Positions 32,112-43,033 of a DNA stretch of 64,000 nucleotides are shown here, piece by piece. The stretch spans positions 62,001 to 126,000 of the forward strand of contig WNYE01000092.1 of NCBI GenBank assembly GCA_021396245.1, in the 5' to 3' direction. The first letter of the stretch is position 1. The number at the start of each line of letters is the position of its first letter. The notes below the pieces were generated by a model. The model was not told the DNA's origin. It saw only the letters and a list, made by a program, of their open reading frames with translations, and did no database searches. This DNA is from Sporothrix humicola. Its lineage: Eukaryota > Ascomycota > Sordariomycetes > Ophiostomatales > Ophiostomataceae. Position numbers and translations under genes: made by a program.

Positions 32112-33770
32112 AAAACCAAACCAACGACGCCCTTGAAAACAAATCATTCTTATGCCCGGCGCACGCACGCCACTACCGCTCAGTCTGCTGCAGAATTCTA
32201 AATACAATGTATTCCCGAGCGCAAGCCCCCAGGCAGCCACCAAGCTACAAAAACTACCCACGCACAATTATCGAACCGAGAAGAATGTAAAGAACCTGCC
32301 AGGACTTGAGGACTAATGAGTGAGTATGGTTAATACCGTCTACAATTAAGCCGCCACTGATTCTTTAGACACCGTTTTACACAAAATCACTAGTAATCAC
32401 GAAGTTTTTATATACTATTCCCTTTAATACGCTAGAAACTACCCGCTTGGCATTTATAGTGCCGGAGCTTGTCGAGCTGACGGGCAGAATTTTTTAAGCT
32501 TCTTTGGGTGGCTTTCAAGATGCCTGGTGGGTTTGATGCGTTTCTTGAGTTTCTTGAGCCTTTTAGACGTTGAAAAGCGGGGCGTTTGTCTATTTATCGT
32601 TTATCCCACTGCGGGCCGTTTCTATCCGACATCTCTAGGCGTCCAAGATGGGTAAGGCGAGAACGTGAGAAAATGCATAAATCAATTTTGTGCAAGATGC
32701 TCACATTGTGAGGTTGCGCAAGATGAGAGTGCAAGGTTATTGTACTTTATGATATTCCACATGGAGGCAAAGGAGGCATAAGTTTAATCGTTTTTAAGAA
32801 TAAAAAGCATCACCAATAAATCAATTATTAAAACACAATGAAAGGAAATAGAGTGGAAAAGGAAAGGAAAGGAAAAAGTCGACTTGGACAGAATCAATAC
32901 TACAAAGGCCCCAGGCAGCTTCAACTTGCAGCCGTTCCACTCGATATTTCCGGCATTCATTGCTTTTGGGTATGTTGGTGGGTAGAAACAACGACAGCGA
33001 CCACAGCAATCGCCGTACGACGTAAGCCAGCATGACTCAGGGCGCTCCGTCAGTTCAAGAAATGCCCGCCCTCAAGATGCCTTGCACGGTATGAGCCATG
33101 GTCCGCAAAACAAGTAAAGTAAGTAGTTGTCTGTCCCGTGTAAGTGATTCTCTTCGATTGCTGGACATGGAGGGCTCCCAAATTGAATTTGACGAGGATA
33201 TTACGGCTCCCAATGGACCATTGAAGGAATTTGATTGACTTTCTGGGCAACATCCTTTCTAAACAACATAAACTGTCAATTACACCCCGAGCCTTTGCAG
33301 CCTCTGGGGTATGGGGAAGCCGTTTGATTTACATCTTTATCTTCTGTTCATTTTGCAATTCTGACAGACGTGACCCTACAAGATCTTCTGGTGCAAATCC
33401 GGGGCTCTCTGGGGTGGCAAGGTGCTCAAGAATAAGCGGCATATGCCCGTTTTGGCGTATGTTTGGCGTGTCGTGGAAGAATCTATAGCCACACGAGCCA
33501 GTAGACTCGTCACCCGGGGTGGAGTGTGGGCCGTATTCTGGGGTAGAGGCGTAACCATATTCCGCAGCATCCCGTCAACTTTCATTTATGAAATTGAGGA
33601 GATAAGAGTAAGACGCTCTGTCTCTTCGTTTGTACGTTGTTCTAGTATCTAATATTTTCACTTACATTTATCTTCACTCATAAATCCAGCTTTCTTTCCG
33701 TTTCAAAAGAGCTCTGTCACCAATGTTTTGAATGATCAATTCTTCATCTTCCACAGCATCCACAAACACA
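32112..33770. other. Gene-free AT-rich spacer within the island
   Basis: 1.65 kb. No frame with coding-like composition on either strand and no recognisable repeat termini. Confidence 0.35.
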
Positions 33771-33882
33771 ATGTCTTCACAAGCACCGGTGACTGTGGCC
33801 ATTGGTGGCTTTTCCGGCCTCATTGGCAAACGCCATACCATCCACGTTCTGGAAAACAAGTCCACTGACCAGGACACATGGT
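33771..33882 (+). pseudogene. N-terminal scrap of a nucleotide-binding (Rossmann-like) protein
   Basis: From ATG at 33771 (after the leader-like ACAAACACA) the frame reads MSSQAPVTVAIGGFSGLIGK, a hydrophobic beta strand and Gly-rich loop like the start of NmrA/SDR-type proteins, then loses sense after about residue 35. It meets the end of the opposite-strand oxidoreductase scrap at about 33882, so two broken gene starts abut head to head. Confidence 0.35.
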
Positions 33883-33993
33883 CACCTCGAACATGTCGGG
33901 CAGCGACCGGGGCAGCGACCGCAGCAGCGGCCAGTGCAGGTGGTTGAGCGCAATGCCCGTGCCCAGGATGGCCGTTTTCAGAGGAGCAGGCAT
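33883..33993 (-). pseudogene. N-terminal remnant of a Gfo/Idh/MocA-type oxidoreductase
   Basis: From ATG at 33993 the frame reads MPAPLKTAILGTGIALNHLH then WPLLRSLPRSLPDMFEV, the Rossmann start typical of Gfo/Idh/MocA enzymes (hydrophobic strand, G-x-G, then an Ala/Leu helix and P-D-x-F-E-V). Sense ends at about 33883, where unrelated sequence begins. A short duplication (RSLPRSLPD) is visible. It is collinear, on the same strand, with the C-terminal scrap at 23492-23790. Confidence 0.55.
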
Positions 33994-35740
33994 TGTGTGT
34001 GTGAGATGGTGGTGGATGATATAATAGTTGCAGTAATGATTTGATTTGTTATGTTAATTTGGTTTTGTTTTTGTTGTTTTTGGTTTATTTGCTCTTTGTT
34101 ATCTAAATTCCTTCTCTGTCGTGGTTGAGGAGAGGTCTGTTATGAAAAATAAACTAAGTAAAGACACTAACAATACTAAAATAAAATGTTAACAATCAAT
34201 AGTCAGTCGTCGAGAAATTAAACAAATAGTATCACTAAGATTAAGTACAGCTACCTTCCAGAAGAATCCTAAAAGAATCTTAAAGGAATCCCAGGCGTTC
34301 CGAGACAAGCAATACCTCTTCTTTCGGCTCGGGGAAAGCTCTCATTAAGATAACTCACCTACACCCAGTCGTAACGCCACAACCAGAAAGGAAACAAAGC
34401 CATTCTAATGAAGCTCAACAACAGCCCTTAAAGAAGAGACTCCCGGAGCTTACCGCTGTCGGCCAGAGTGCCGACTCTCCATTCGTTAACGCTTGATGCT
34501 TAATACTAGAACGCAGGGTAGCTTAAAATCTGTGGGTGTACGTTGTATATAGTATGTAACAGGAACAGGTCTGTCTGTGTCGAATATAGAAAACATAAAC
34601 ATAAATAGATCGTTAAATTGTTAACAGTTAAATCGTTAATACACGATACCATCGACACAGACACGAGTTAATATTCGTACGGCATTATATACTCTTTCGT
34701 ATACTTTAGTTTATTTTTTTCTTCTTTTTCTATTAGCTAACGAGTATAGTCGATGGTTATACGGCTTGAAATTAATGTAGTATCTTGAACGGGGTTACCT
34801 CCGTGCCATAGTTCGATTCGGGGTTAATTATGCCGCGTGTGGTGTACGTGTCGTTGGCCTGTTAATCTTATGGACATGATTATCCCGTATGATGTACAAG
34901 GCTGACGACGACAATGAATGCAAACAATGCCTAAAATAAACAACTGAATGCCACGTTGTATGGGACCACCGTTCCTTTGCTTTGAAACAAAAAAAAAAAA
35001 AAAAAAACGGACGTATTGTGCTTGAAAATTTGAATGTTTTAAAAGCATATTGTGATCTTCCGTTTGGAGTGTCGTGACAATGGCAACGTGCTGAAATATT
35101 TTTGTGCAATACGAAAATAACACAAATAAGTGTGTGATATGGGCCTATATTCCCATGTTTCCATGTCTCCGTATGTCCAGATTTAGTTCGCGGCATATGG
35201 GTTTTCCGTTGCCAAAAATAACAACGTCATAGTTCGTGCACACAAGTCAGAACACAGTACGGCGCGATAAGAAGTATGGTTCGTTGATCCAATTTTGGCA
35301 TTTTGATCTGCACAAACGGCGATGTGCGCTATGGGGGATGCCGAGTTTGGAGACCTGTCACCGTTTGTGGGGTATTTGAAGAGCCTCAATGATTTTGCCT
35401 CAAAATTTAGGTGAACACTCACAGCTTCAGTATGCCAAGACTTAGTCTCGAAACGTCTAGGCGCACTTGAACACTTCAGACTGCTCGACAATACGAAAAA
35501 TACGAACAATACGACGCACAAAACATGACGCTAAATACGCCGAAAGGGCTGAACATGGAGCTCGTGAGACATTGAAAGCTGGTGCTCCTCCTCACTTGTT
35601 TGAATAACGTCCTTTCACCGTGAATTAATACAGACAACACCAAAAGCCACTGCAATACTAGGCCCCAGGATAACATCATCTACCGTATTTGCAACCGGCG
35701 GCTACAGTCCTCTAACACCTGACCGAAATCAAAAGTTGAA
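33994..35740. other. AT-rich right border of the island; A19 run
   Basis: 1.75 kb with no supported gene. 34000-34800 is very AT-rich and may contain LTR debris (for example CGACACAGACACGAGTTAAT). A run of 19 A lies at 34989-35007. The last 200 bases lead into the F-box gene and should contain its promoter. Confidence 0.4.
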
Positions 35741-36874
35741 ATGGCAGATTCCACGATCGATTCACCGCCTGATCCCGCCATTGCCGCCCTACCTCCCAGG
35801 TTTGCAAAATATGGCAACACGACCCTCACACAGAACAAGTATTACAATGTCAGTCACAGTGGGTTGGAAAAGAAATTGCCACTGGACCACGGCCATCTCG
35901 CACAAGCGGCGGTACCTGAAGCAGATACAAGCACCAACAACGAACACACCCACAAGCGGCAGAAGACGAACACTGAAGGTGACAAAAATGCAAATGCATC
36001 GGAAGCTCAAACGCCCGGATTGGGCGCGCTGCCTATCGAAGTTCTGGCCATGATCTTTGTCTATCTCGACATCCCGACCCTCATCGACATTCGCCGCGCC
36101 AGTCGTCGCTGCATGGCCGGCGTCGATGCCATCCGCGCCTACCGCGTGATGCGCAGACACTGTCCCGACATACTGCGAGCAATCGTCGCCGTCCAAGCCC
36201 GCAGCTACGACCTACAGACACTCTGGGCCACGCTGCACACGGCCCCGTGCGACTCCTGCAACGGCAGCCAGCCCTGGATGTTTGGCGGTGATCATGGGCA
36301 GCGGCTGGCCTACATGCTGTACCTCGTCACATGCCGGCGCGTGTGCTTTGTCTGCCAAACGACGCAGCACGACTTTTACCCATTGACCGTGGGCCAGGCC
36401 ACCAAGGCCGGTGGGGTCACAAAGAGCAAGCTCACCAAGGCCATGGCGGCCCCAAACCAGAGCCAGAGTGCGAACAACTTTCCCTATATCCGCACGATCG
36501 GTGGACAGTATGGCCCGTTCAAAAAGTGGACAACGGACCGAACAGTCCTGCTGGACCGGGCAGCTGTGCAACCTGGCCTGGTCCCCAAGCAGGACCAGAC
36601 ATCCCAAAACGTGAAGCGCTACCAGGCCATTGTGAATGCACCGTATTTCCCGTCGCTGCCGTCTTCGGCGTCGACCTCTGTAGAAAGCACGGGCATCATC
36701 GATTGGGGCTTCCACTGCCAGAAATGCATAGATGTTCTTGGCAATGGAATGTCGAAACGGGTCATGTACACGAGGGATGGCCTCATCCAGCACGTCAAGA
36801 CGTTCCAGCATGTCGGAGGCCAGCCTGCTATGAGTGACGATGACGACGATGGTGGGGAATCAAAAGTAGAGTGA
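35741..36874 (+). CDS. F-box protein
   Basis: 377 residues, single exon, ATG in context GTTGAAATGGC. The first 95 residues are polar and probably disordered, with a basic HKRQK. The F-box is at about residues 96-135: LPIEVLAMIFVYLDIPTLID then IRRASRRCMAGVDA. Family knowledge: the F-box binds Skp1 in SCF ubiquitin ligases, and the rest selects substrates. After it come two Cys groups, CDSC (about 170) and CRRVCFVC (about 202), plus CQKC (about 331), which may form zinc knuckles as in related fungal F-box proteins. The tail is acidic (a run of five Asp). No WD40 or LRR repeats. Substrate unknown. It marks the return to ordinary gene content right of the island. Confidence 0.8.
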   Translation: MADSTIDSPPDPAIAALPPRFAKYGNTTLTQNKYYNVSHSGLEKKLPLDHGHLAQAAVPEADTSTNNEHTHKRQKTNTEGDKNANASEAQTPGLGALPIEVLAMIFVYLDIPTLIDIRRASRRCMAGVDAIRAYRVMRRHCPDILRAIVAVQARSYDLQTLWATLHTAPCDSCNGSQPWMFGGDHGQRLAYMLYLVTCRRVCFVCQTTQHDFYPLTVGQATKAGGVTKSKLTKAMAAPNQSQSANNFPYIRTIGGQYGPFKKWTTDRTVLLDRAAVQPGLVPKQDQTSQNVKRYQAIVNAPYFPSLPSSASTSVESTGIIDWGFHCQKCIDVLGNGMSKRVMYTRDGLIQHVKTFQHVGGQPAMSDDDDDGGESKVE

Positions 36875-39800
36875 GGGTTTGGCGCTCAGACCGACTGGCA
36901 GTTCCTGTACCAACGTAAACACTCTGCATCGTCATCTAAATGTGCTAATATACTAAATTATACACAGACACGTCATCTACTCGCCACATATTCATCTTCG
37001 TTTGCCATTTTTTAGATGATGTGACAAGACAGACCGTCGTGATGCGGAGTCATGCTCGTTTATGCCTATTTTTGTCTGTTTGTGATTGTTTGTTGCCCCT
37101 GATCGACCCCAAGTTCATCTGATGCAGAGTGATCAACGTCTATTTCCATCTTCCGCGAATGTTCGGTCGACACATTAAAGCACATAATTTATTCGTGATT
37201 CGGATCAAGACATGGAGACATGGTGAGATGAAGGCTGAGACCTCCTTGCACTGCCTCCGCTCTTTTCAGGTTTCAAGCATGCTACGGTTGATCCTCCGCG
37301 TTTAATCTGATTTGGTTCATGTCATAGCAAGTTCGGGCCGGTAAGAAAGACAGAGGAAACGTAACACGGTAACACTTTCAACGGTCTCGTCGTCATCTAC
37401 AACGCAAGACGCAATTAATGTCAACAATTGCCATGGTAATCGCTTTGGATCAGCACTGTGTTTCGATCGTTGAGCTGGCCGCGTTCATCGGGACCGAGAA
37501 CCTGACACTGGACGACGGTTTATGATGGCATCCGATGTTGTGCAGGCCAGTCGCAGCACCCGCTAAAAGGCAATGTTACAAGACGATCATCTATTTTCGT
37601 GCCTAGGACCGATGATGGTTTTCAAATTCCATGCCTGCGTGTCTCTCGAATCTGCCCGTTTTCCGGCTAGGTATGCACGGTGGGAAACCAAGCACTTGTC
37701 GCCATATTTGGTACCTTAATCATAGCCTCGGGAACAGGCCATCAAGTCCGTGTTCTTTTTTTTTTTTTCTTTCTCCCTTTCTTCTGAAAATGCATCTCAC
37801 ACGAAACATTACCATGCTATGAGGCGTGATAGCTGTCGCGTACACAGTATTCTACCTCTGTATTTGGACACCGGTAAACCTATGCTCTGCCCATATAGGT
37901 CTTTCGAATGTCATGACGAAAAAGCTGCTGTCAATAAAGTATTTAGCACATCTCGTGGAATTTTTTACAAGATCATGGAGCCTTAAAATGGCGCTGAAAA
38001 GTCATGCGCCCCATTGAATCGTACGCGTACGATACTATCATGAGAAATGCCACCATTTAACATTTCAAGGAGATGCATCTCAAAAAAGTCAGTCGAAAAT
38101 GCTATGTTTAGATAGCCAAGTACGTACACGACAACTCAAAGAAGGCATTTACAAAATCTTAATTGTTGCACTAGGTCTTGTTTACTTCAATTAAAGGGCC
38201 TATGTACGTTGTGTCAATAACAGTGTGCTGTATGGCAGTTCCTAAATTAGCACGGCGGCCTCCTGTACCGGGGTTTACGTATGCATAGGTTTCGACTGCA
38301 GTTGTTTATTTTTCCTCCAATCTCGAACTATACTTTTTCTCTACAGTCGGAGAGCAGAAAGGCACTGTGCAAATATAGTGTTATAACGTGCAGTTCTGTA
38401 TGGAAAGCCAGACCAATGGCGAATCACAAAGGGAGAGGCAAAAAAGGGTCTAGAATTCCCGGCTTTGTGCTTTATATGCCATTTCAAGCCACTTTAGGAA
38501 AGCTTGGTATGCAACCATGGATGGCTTGGTGTTGGGGGCACTGGGGAGCCTCTTGTGTTCAAGTACATCTTAGGCTATTCTTGCCCACTTTACTTTACTT
38601 GAAAACACGGTGGCATATATAACAGTTATTAATATCGCATTGCAACCATATAAGCACATACATAATGGTAGCTATTATCAGAAACGTTCTCATAAAGTAG
38701 AAAATGTGCACAGTCTAGACCGAGAGCGTACACCGGGTGGTCAATGTGTTGGAAACGCGGCTGTAAGGATGTGTGGATTTGTGGATTTTGGAGCAGAGAC
38801 GGATTATCCCGCAAACCCAGTTCCTTTCGAAGTCTTGTCAAAAGTGTCCAAAAGCAATACATACGCAACAGCATAAGACGGCATAACGACGGTGCACATA
38901 ATATAGTGTAATTTACAGCCTTTGGCGGGCCGTAAACACCGCACAAAATTGATTGACTAGATTGAGGAGAGGACGAGAATCAAAACAGAAGGAGATGTGA
39001 AGATCTCGCCATTTTATTTTCCTTGAAAAGAGCGTGCTCAATCAAGACAAGACTTTCATCATTCAGGTATTCCCATTACGTGTTTATGCTTGTTTGTTGA
39101 CTGGCCACCATCTCACATATTAGCTGTGTGATGCCATATTCACTTAATAAACTCAATACATACCGCACGTCCAACATACAAGCAGAGTAGACTAACTTTA
39201 AACAAGCTGCAAACAAATAAACAAGCATGTTCGTGATAAAAATAGACGGTGGCCTGCGGGGATAGAGGAGAACGGGAGAGAATGAAATGGCGAGAACGAT
39301 CTCAAGGCGTGTTCATATCACACTTGATGGTATATTGCCACGCGTTCATTAACCCCGCTCGGATGCCTCCATTTTCTGATCAAGGTGTCAATAACGCCCT
39401 GTTGTCTCCGTATGGTGCTGTGGAGATATTGCCCAAAGTGGACGTGGAGGAGGGGTTGTGACCGAAAAGTGCGAGGCCAGAGAGGAAACAACGCCGAATC
39501 GAAGGACACATCACCGTAAACCCCGACTGGTTCTGGGATGAAATAGATTGGGGAGGCGGCCCAGACAAACGACGAGCGGAAGACAACAACAATAAAAAAG
39601 CGAAGAACGCGGGATGGAATACAAGCGTAGAAGAGACAACTGGAAAGAAGTAACGATGGTGACTGGAGCTGGGAGAGACACGGCATGAGTTGCCCACGAC
39701 GTGATTGCCTTGTTTGTACAGGTTTGTGCTCGTGAATCCGGAAGGGAATCTGAAAGTGAATCTGGAGCAGCCGGGCTCGATATTAGCTTGCGTAGACGAT

Positions 39801-40228
39801 GGTCCCAGAGTCGATTGTGCTCGTAGAGTGTGTGGCGTTCACGATGTTCCATCCGTGCCTGTGCCTGGGCCTGGGCTTGTGTTGTGTCTTTGTTTTTGCC
39901 CGTCGAATGTCTCGGCTCATGCGAACGGCGGGCTTGTCATTGACTTTGGATGGCGTTGTGGTTGTGTCGACATACTGTGCCTCATGCATGCAACGTCGGT
40001 CTTGGTACTGATCTTGATCAAGAACACTTTCGAGAAGAGCATCCGAACATAAATAAGACCATCATCCTCGACACTTCTTGTCGTTTTTGTTTTCGTCCTC
40101 AGCAGCCTCTCAACCAACACATCAAGCTCCAGTCATCGGTCAGCCTTCAACACTTTTTTTTTTTTTTTGAAAATCACCTCTTTGATCTTGAACCGACTTT
40201 CCGTCCAACACCTACTCCACCCGCCAAC
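36875..40228. promoter_or_regulatory. 3.35-kb gene-free region upstream of the secreted repeat protein
   Basis: No supported gene on either strand; open frames are short with random-like composition. The last 200 bases show a C/T- and A/C-rich leader with a T17 run (about 40153-40169) before the ATG at 40229. It probably holds an extended promoter and leader, and possibly non-coding transcripts (inference). Confidence 0.4.
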
Positions 40229-41488
40229 ATGAGAAACCTCCTCGTCACCCTCCTGGCCGCCACGGCCTTCCAGTCCATCGTGGCTGCCCCCGTCGTCGAC
40301 CCCTCGACCGCCGTCGCTCCCAACGGCCCTCCCGCCGGCGGCAAGGGCCACGGACACGGCGACAACCACCCCGGCTTCCCCGGCGGTCAAGGCAAGGGCA
40401 AGGGCCACGACCACGACGATGACGACGACAACGACAACGGCGTCGGCCAGTGGGGCCAACCCCCTCTGGCACCCGCCCCGGCTCCTCCCCAGGCTCCCAA
40501 GCAGCCCCAGCCACCCCACAAGGGCAAGGGTGACCACCACGAGCGCCGCCAAGCCGACGAGGATGCCGACGACGAGGATGCCGACGACGAGGATGCCGAC
40601 GACGACACCGCAGATGCCGAGCATAAGGGCAAGGGCCCCGCCAAGGGTAAGGGCGGCAAGGGCAAGGGTGGCAAGGGAAAGAAGGGTAAGGGCGGCAAGG
40701 GTAAGGGTGGTAAGGGTAAGGCCCCTGCCCCTGGCCCGGCTCCGGCTGCTCCCTCCAAGCGCCAAGAGTCTGATGGCCCTGTTGCCCCCGCTGCCCCTGC
40801 CGCTCCGGGCGCTCCCGCTGAGGGTGAGGGCCACGGCCACAAGGGCAAGGGAGGCGAGCACAAGGGCAAGGGTGGCCACAAGGGAAAGGGCGGCAAGGGT
40901 AAGGGTGAGGGTGCTGGTGAGGGTGCTGCCCCTGGTGAAGGTGCCGCACCCAGCTGGCCCGGCGCTCCCGGTGCCGGCGCTCCCGGTACTCCCGGCGCTG
41001 GTGCCGGTGCCCCAGCCCCGCCCACTGGCCCCCTGGCCCCCGAGGCGCCCACCAAGCGCCAGGCCGACGACAACGACGACGACGAGGATGATGAGGACGA
41101 CAGCGCCGAGGACAGCCACAAGGGCAAGGGCGGTCCGGGTGGCCTGAAGGGCAAGGGCGGCAAGGGCAAGGGCGCTGGTGCTCCTGGCGCCGGAAAGGGT
41201 AAGGGCCACAAGGGTAAGGGCGGTAAGGGCAAGGGCGAGGGTGCAGGTGCTCCCGGCGCTCCTTCCACTCCTTCCGCTCCTGGCGCTGGCGCTCCTCCTG
41301 CCCCCAAGGCCCCGGCCAAGCGCGACGATGCTCCTGCCGCCACCGACGACGCCGAGCACAAGGGCAAGGGCGGCAAGCACCACAAGGGCGGTAAGGGTGG
41401 CAAGCACCACAAGGGAAAGGGTGGCAAGGGCAAGGGCGAGGGTGAGGGTGCTCCCGGCCCCCAGGGTCCTCCCCAGGGCCCGCAGTAA
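40229..41488 (+). CDS. Secreted modular Lys/Gly/His/Asp-rich protein with Kex2-type dibasic sites
   Basis: 419 residues from ATG at 40229 (context CCAACATGAG; the frame is open further upstream but only as leader). Residues 1-20 (MRNLLVTLLAATAFQSIVAA) are a signal peptide. The rest has four modules, each begun by a dibasic pair: RR 106-107, KR 177-178, KR 276-277, KR 364-365. After the first three comes Gln, after the last Asp. The first, third and fourth modules open with an acidic stretch (for example QADEDADDEDADDEDADD; QADDNDDDEDDEDD); the second opens with a short QESDG. Then come basic tandems of HKGKGG/KGKGG and a Pro/Ala/Gly linker. The N-terminal part has GHGHGDNH and HDHDDDDD, possible metal ligands. 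One Cys-free chain with no known domain. Family knowledge: Kex2 cleaves after KR/RR in the Golgi, so this fits the KEX2-processed repeat protein class, although its modules are unequal (about 71, 99, 88 and 55 residues). Confidence 0.85.
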   Translation: MRNLLVTLLAATAFQSIVAAPVVDPSTAVAPNGPPAGGKGHGHGDNHPGFPGGQGKGKGHDHDDDDDNDNGVGQWGQPPLAPAPAPPQAPKQPQPPHKGKGDHHERRQADEDADDEDADDEDADDDTADAEHKGKGPAKGKGGKGKGGKGKKGKGGKGKGGKGKAPAPGPAPAAPSKRQESDGPVAPAAPAAPGAPAEGEGHGHKGKGGEHKGKGGHKGKGGKGKGEGAGEGAAPGEGAAPSWPGAPGAGAPGTPGAGAGAPAPPTGPLAPEAPTKRQADDNDDDEDDEDDSAEDSHKGKGGPGGLKGKGGKGKGAGAPGAGKGKGHKGKGGKGKGEGAGAPGAPSTPSAPGAGAPPAPKAPAKRDDAPAATDDAEHKGKGGKHHKGGKGGKHHKGKGGKGKGEGEGAPGPQGPPQGPQ

Positions 41489-41887
41489 GTGCTGTCCGGC
41501 AAGTCTGACAGCCTACTAAGCACGTCGCCTTGACAGTGCATTTTCTCTTTCCTCTTTTCCTATTCTTTTCTTCACTTTCTTGTATCTATTGTGCGAACAT
41601 ATTTCGTGCCGTCTCTCTTGAGGTGGCGGCTGGACTTGGCCGTCGCCATCTCTTATGGTATTGGTCGGTCCAGCCTTTTTTTGAGCTCTCTCTTATTTTT
41701 TTTCCTTTTCTCTTTACTTTTACAACTATAAAAACGTCGTGTCTGTTTCACACTCTGTACATATGCACGTGCAATTGATCTTGGATGATGTTTGCTTATA
41801 TTTATGTCGATGCGTGGTGTGATATACTACAAACTACAGTATCAGAGCAACCGATGTACACTCCCTCCGGTCGTCGAGAGACTACGC

Positions 41888-42210
41888 TTATTTCTTTGAA
41901 GTCAGCGAGTCCTTGATGTCGTTGAGCTTCGACCCCAGAAACTCGCCGGGGTTTGCCGCCTTGCCCGTGGGGGCCGCGTCGTCTGGCAGGATCGAGCCGC
42001 CCGTCTCGCCGACGTGATGGACCTTTTTAAAGTCTTTGGGGTCGGCCTACACAGTTAGCGGGGAAAATCAGGGAATCAGGGAATCAGGGAATCAGTCTTG
42101 AAGAGAAGTCAGTCTGGATTGCTTGGGCAGAGACCTACCTGCGCCTCGTGCTCGGCGGCGTCGACGAGGTCGTGGCCCTCGAGCACAGCTTCGTCGGAAA
42201 GACCGCTCAT
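41888..42210 (-). CDS. Small conserved-looking 76-residue protein, unknown function
   Basis: Exons 42210-42139 and 42046-41888 with a 92-bp intron (GTAGGT...TGTGTAG); TAA at 41890-41888. The protein starts MSGLSDEAVLEGHDLVDAAE, continues ADPKDFKKVHHVGETGGS, then has a Pro/Asp/Ala linker and ends KLNDIKDSLTSKK. Acidic, soluble, no Cys, no signal. Each exon alone has coding-like codon use and the join keeps frame in phase 0, so the model is convincing despite its size. I do not recognise a named family. The intron carries three AATCAGGG units, and the upstream leader has a purine-rich repeat at 42335-42395. Confidence 0.65.
42066..42095. repeat. Short tandem repeat, unit AATCAGGG, inside an intron
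   Basis: Three consecutive AATCAGGG copies plus a partial fourth, within the intron of the 76-residue protein gene. Confidence 0.8.
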
Positions 42211-42334
42211 TTTTGGATGTTGGTTTGTGGTGGTGGCTATGTGAAGATACAGATGTGGGATGTCGAGGTATTTGGTGGATGCCGGTGAATTGATGGTCAG
42301 GAACGTGTCAAGAAATGTGTGGAATGCAGGGGAA

Positions 42335-42395
42335 AGAGAACACCAAAAGAGAACACCAAAAGAGAACATCAGAAGAGAACATCAGAGAACACCAG
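42335..42395. repeat. Tandem repeat, unit about AGAGAACACCAAA
   Basis: About five imperfect copies of AGAGAACA(C/T)CA(A/G)A, in the leader/promoter of the 76-residue gene. The plus-strand region from there to 43033 holds no supported gene. Confidence 0.75.
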
Positions 42396-43033
42396 GGCAT
42401 TGCTGCCTTTTATCCTGCCCTCTGCCCACACCATCCATCACTCACCCCCGCACGATTCCGTCTGTCTTAATCTTCGCCACTGTCGTCATCTCCGTTTGTC
42501 CTCAGAAAACGTACGACGTGTGCATGTCTGGAATACACCTCAATGGGTTGCACGTATCGCACAATGTCGTGTGACTGACACAAAGAGCTATAGCATCCCT
42601 TGCCTGGGAGGCAAGCTCGGCAAGATAGACTGGTTAGCTGTGGTCAGGTGAGGGGAGACGGCAAGGGTTTAATTGGCACTGTACCATAAGGCCAATGTTT
42701 GCAGTTATCAAATAGTGCATTTACGTTAGCGTTACTGTGAGTCTAGTTTAACTAACAGCTCTCTTGACACCTTGTTGCAAAAGATAGTGGCATCTTTGCA
42801 CGAATAAGGAATTGCGCTTGGGGTGTAGAAAGGAAAGCAAATGGGGATAAAGATGTTGTATCTTTGTGTGTCATGTTGGTTTTATTCTTTTTGTTTTCCA
42901 CATAATTTATTTCGATTTACTTCAATTTGTTTTCGTGCGAAAAACAAAGATAATTTGAAAAAATATGTTCTGCTCTTTATTCATCTAGTGTAAATAAATA
43001 TAAAAATAAGTCATTTGACCCAGAACTCATGAT

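Noticed and set aside
34820..34840. AGTTCGATTCGGGG, reminiscent of a tRNA T-loop
   Set aside because: No matching acceptor, D-arm or anticodon arm around it; more likely LTR debris.
40133..41410. 425-codon minus-strand frame opposite the Lys/Gly-repeat gene
   Set aside because: A shadow of the repetitive GGC/AAG/GCC composition; it has no start context, and the plus strand has signal peptide, dibasic modules and normal leader.
40387..41541. 384-codon Pro/Leu/Ser-rich minus-strand frame over the same gene
   Set aside because: Mirror of the repeats; amino-acid composition is explained entirely by the opposite-strand codons.
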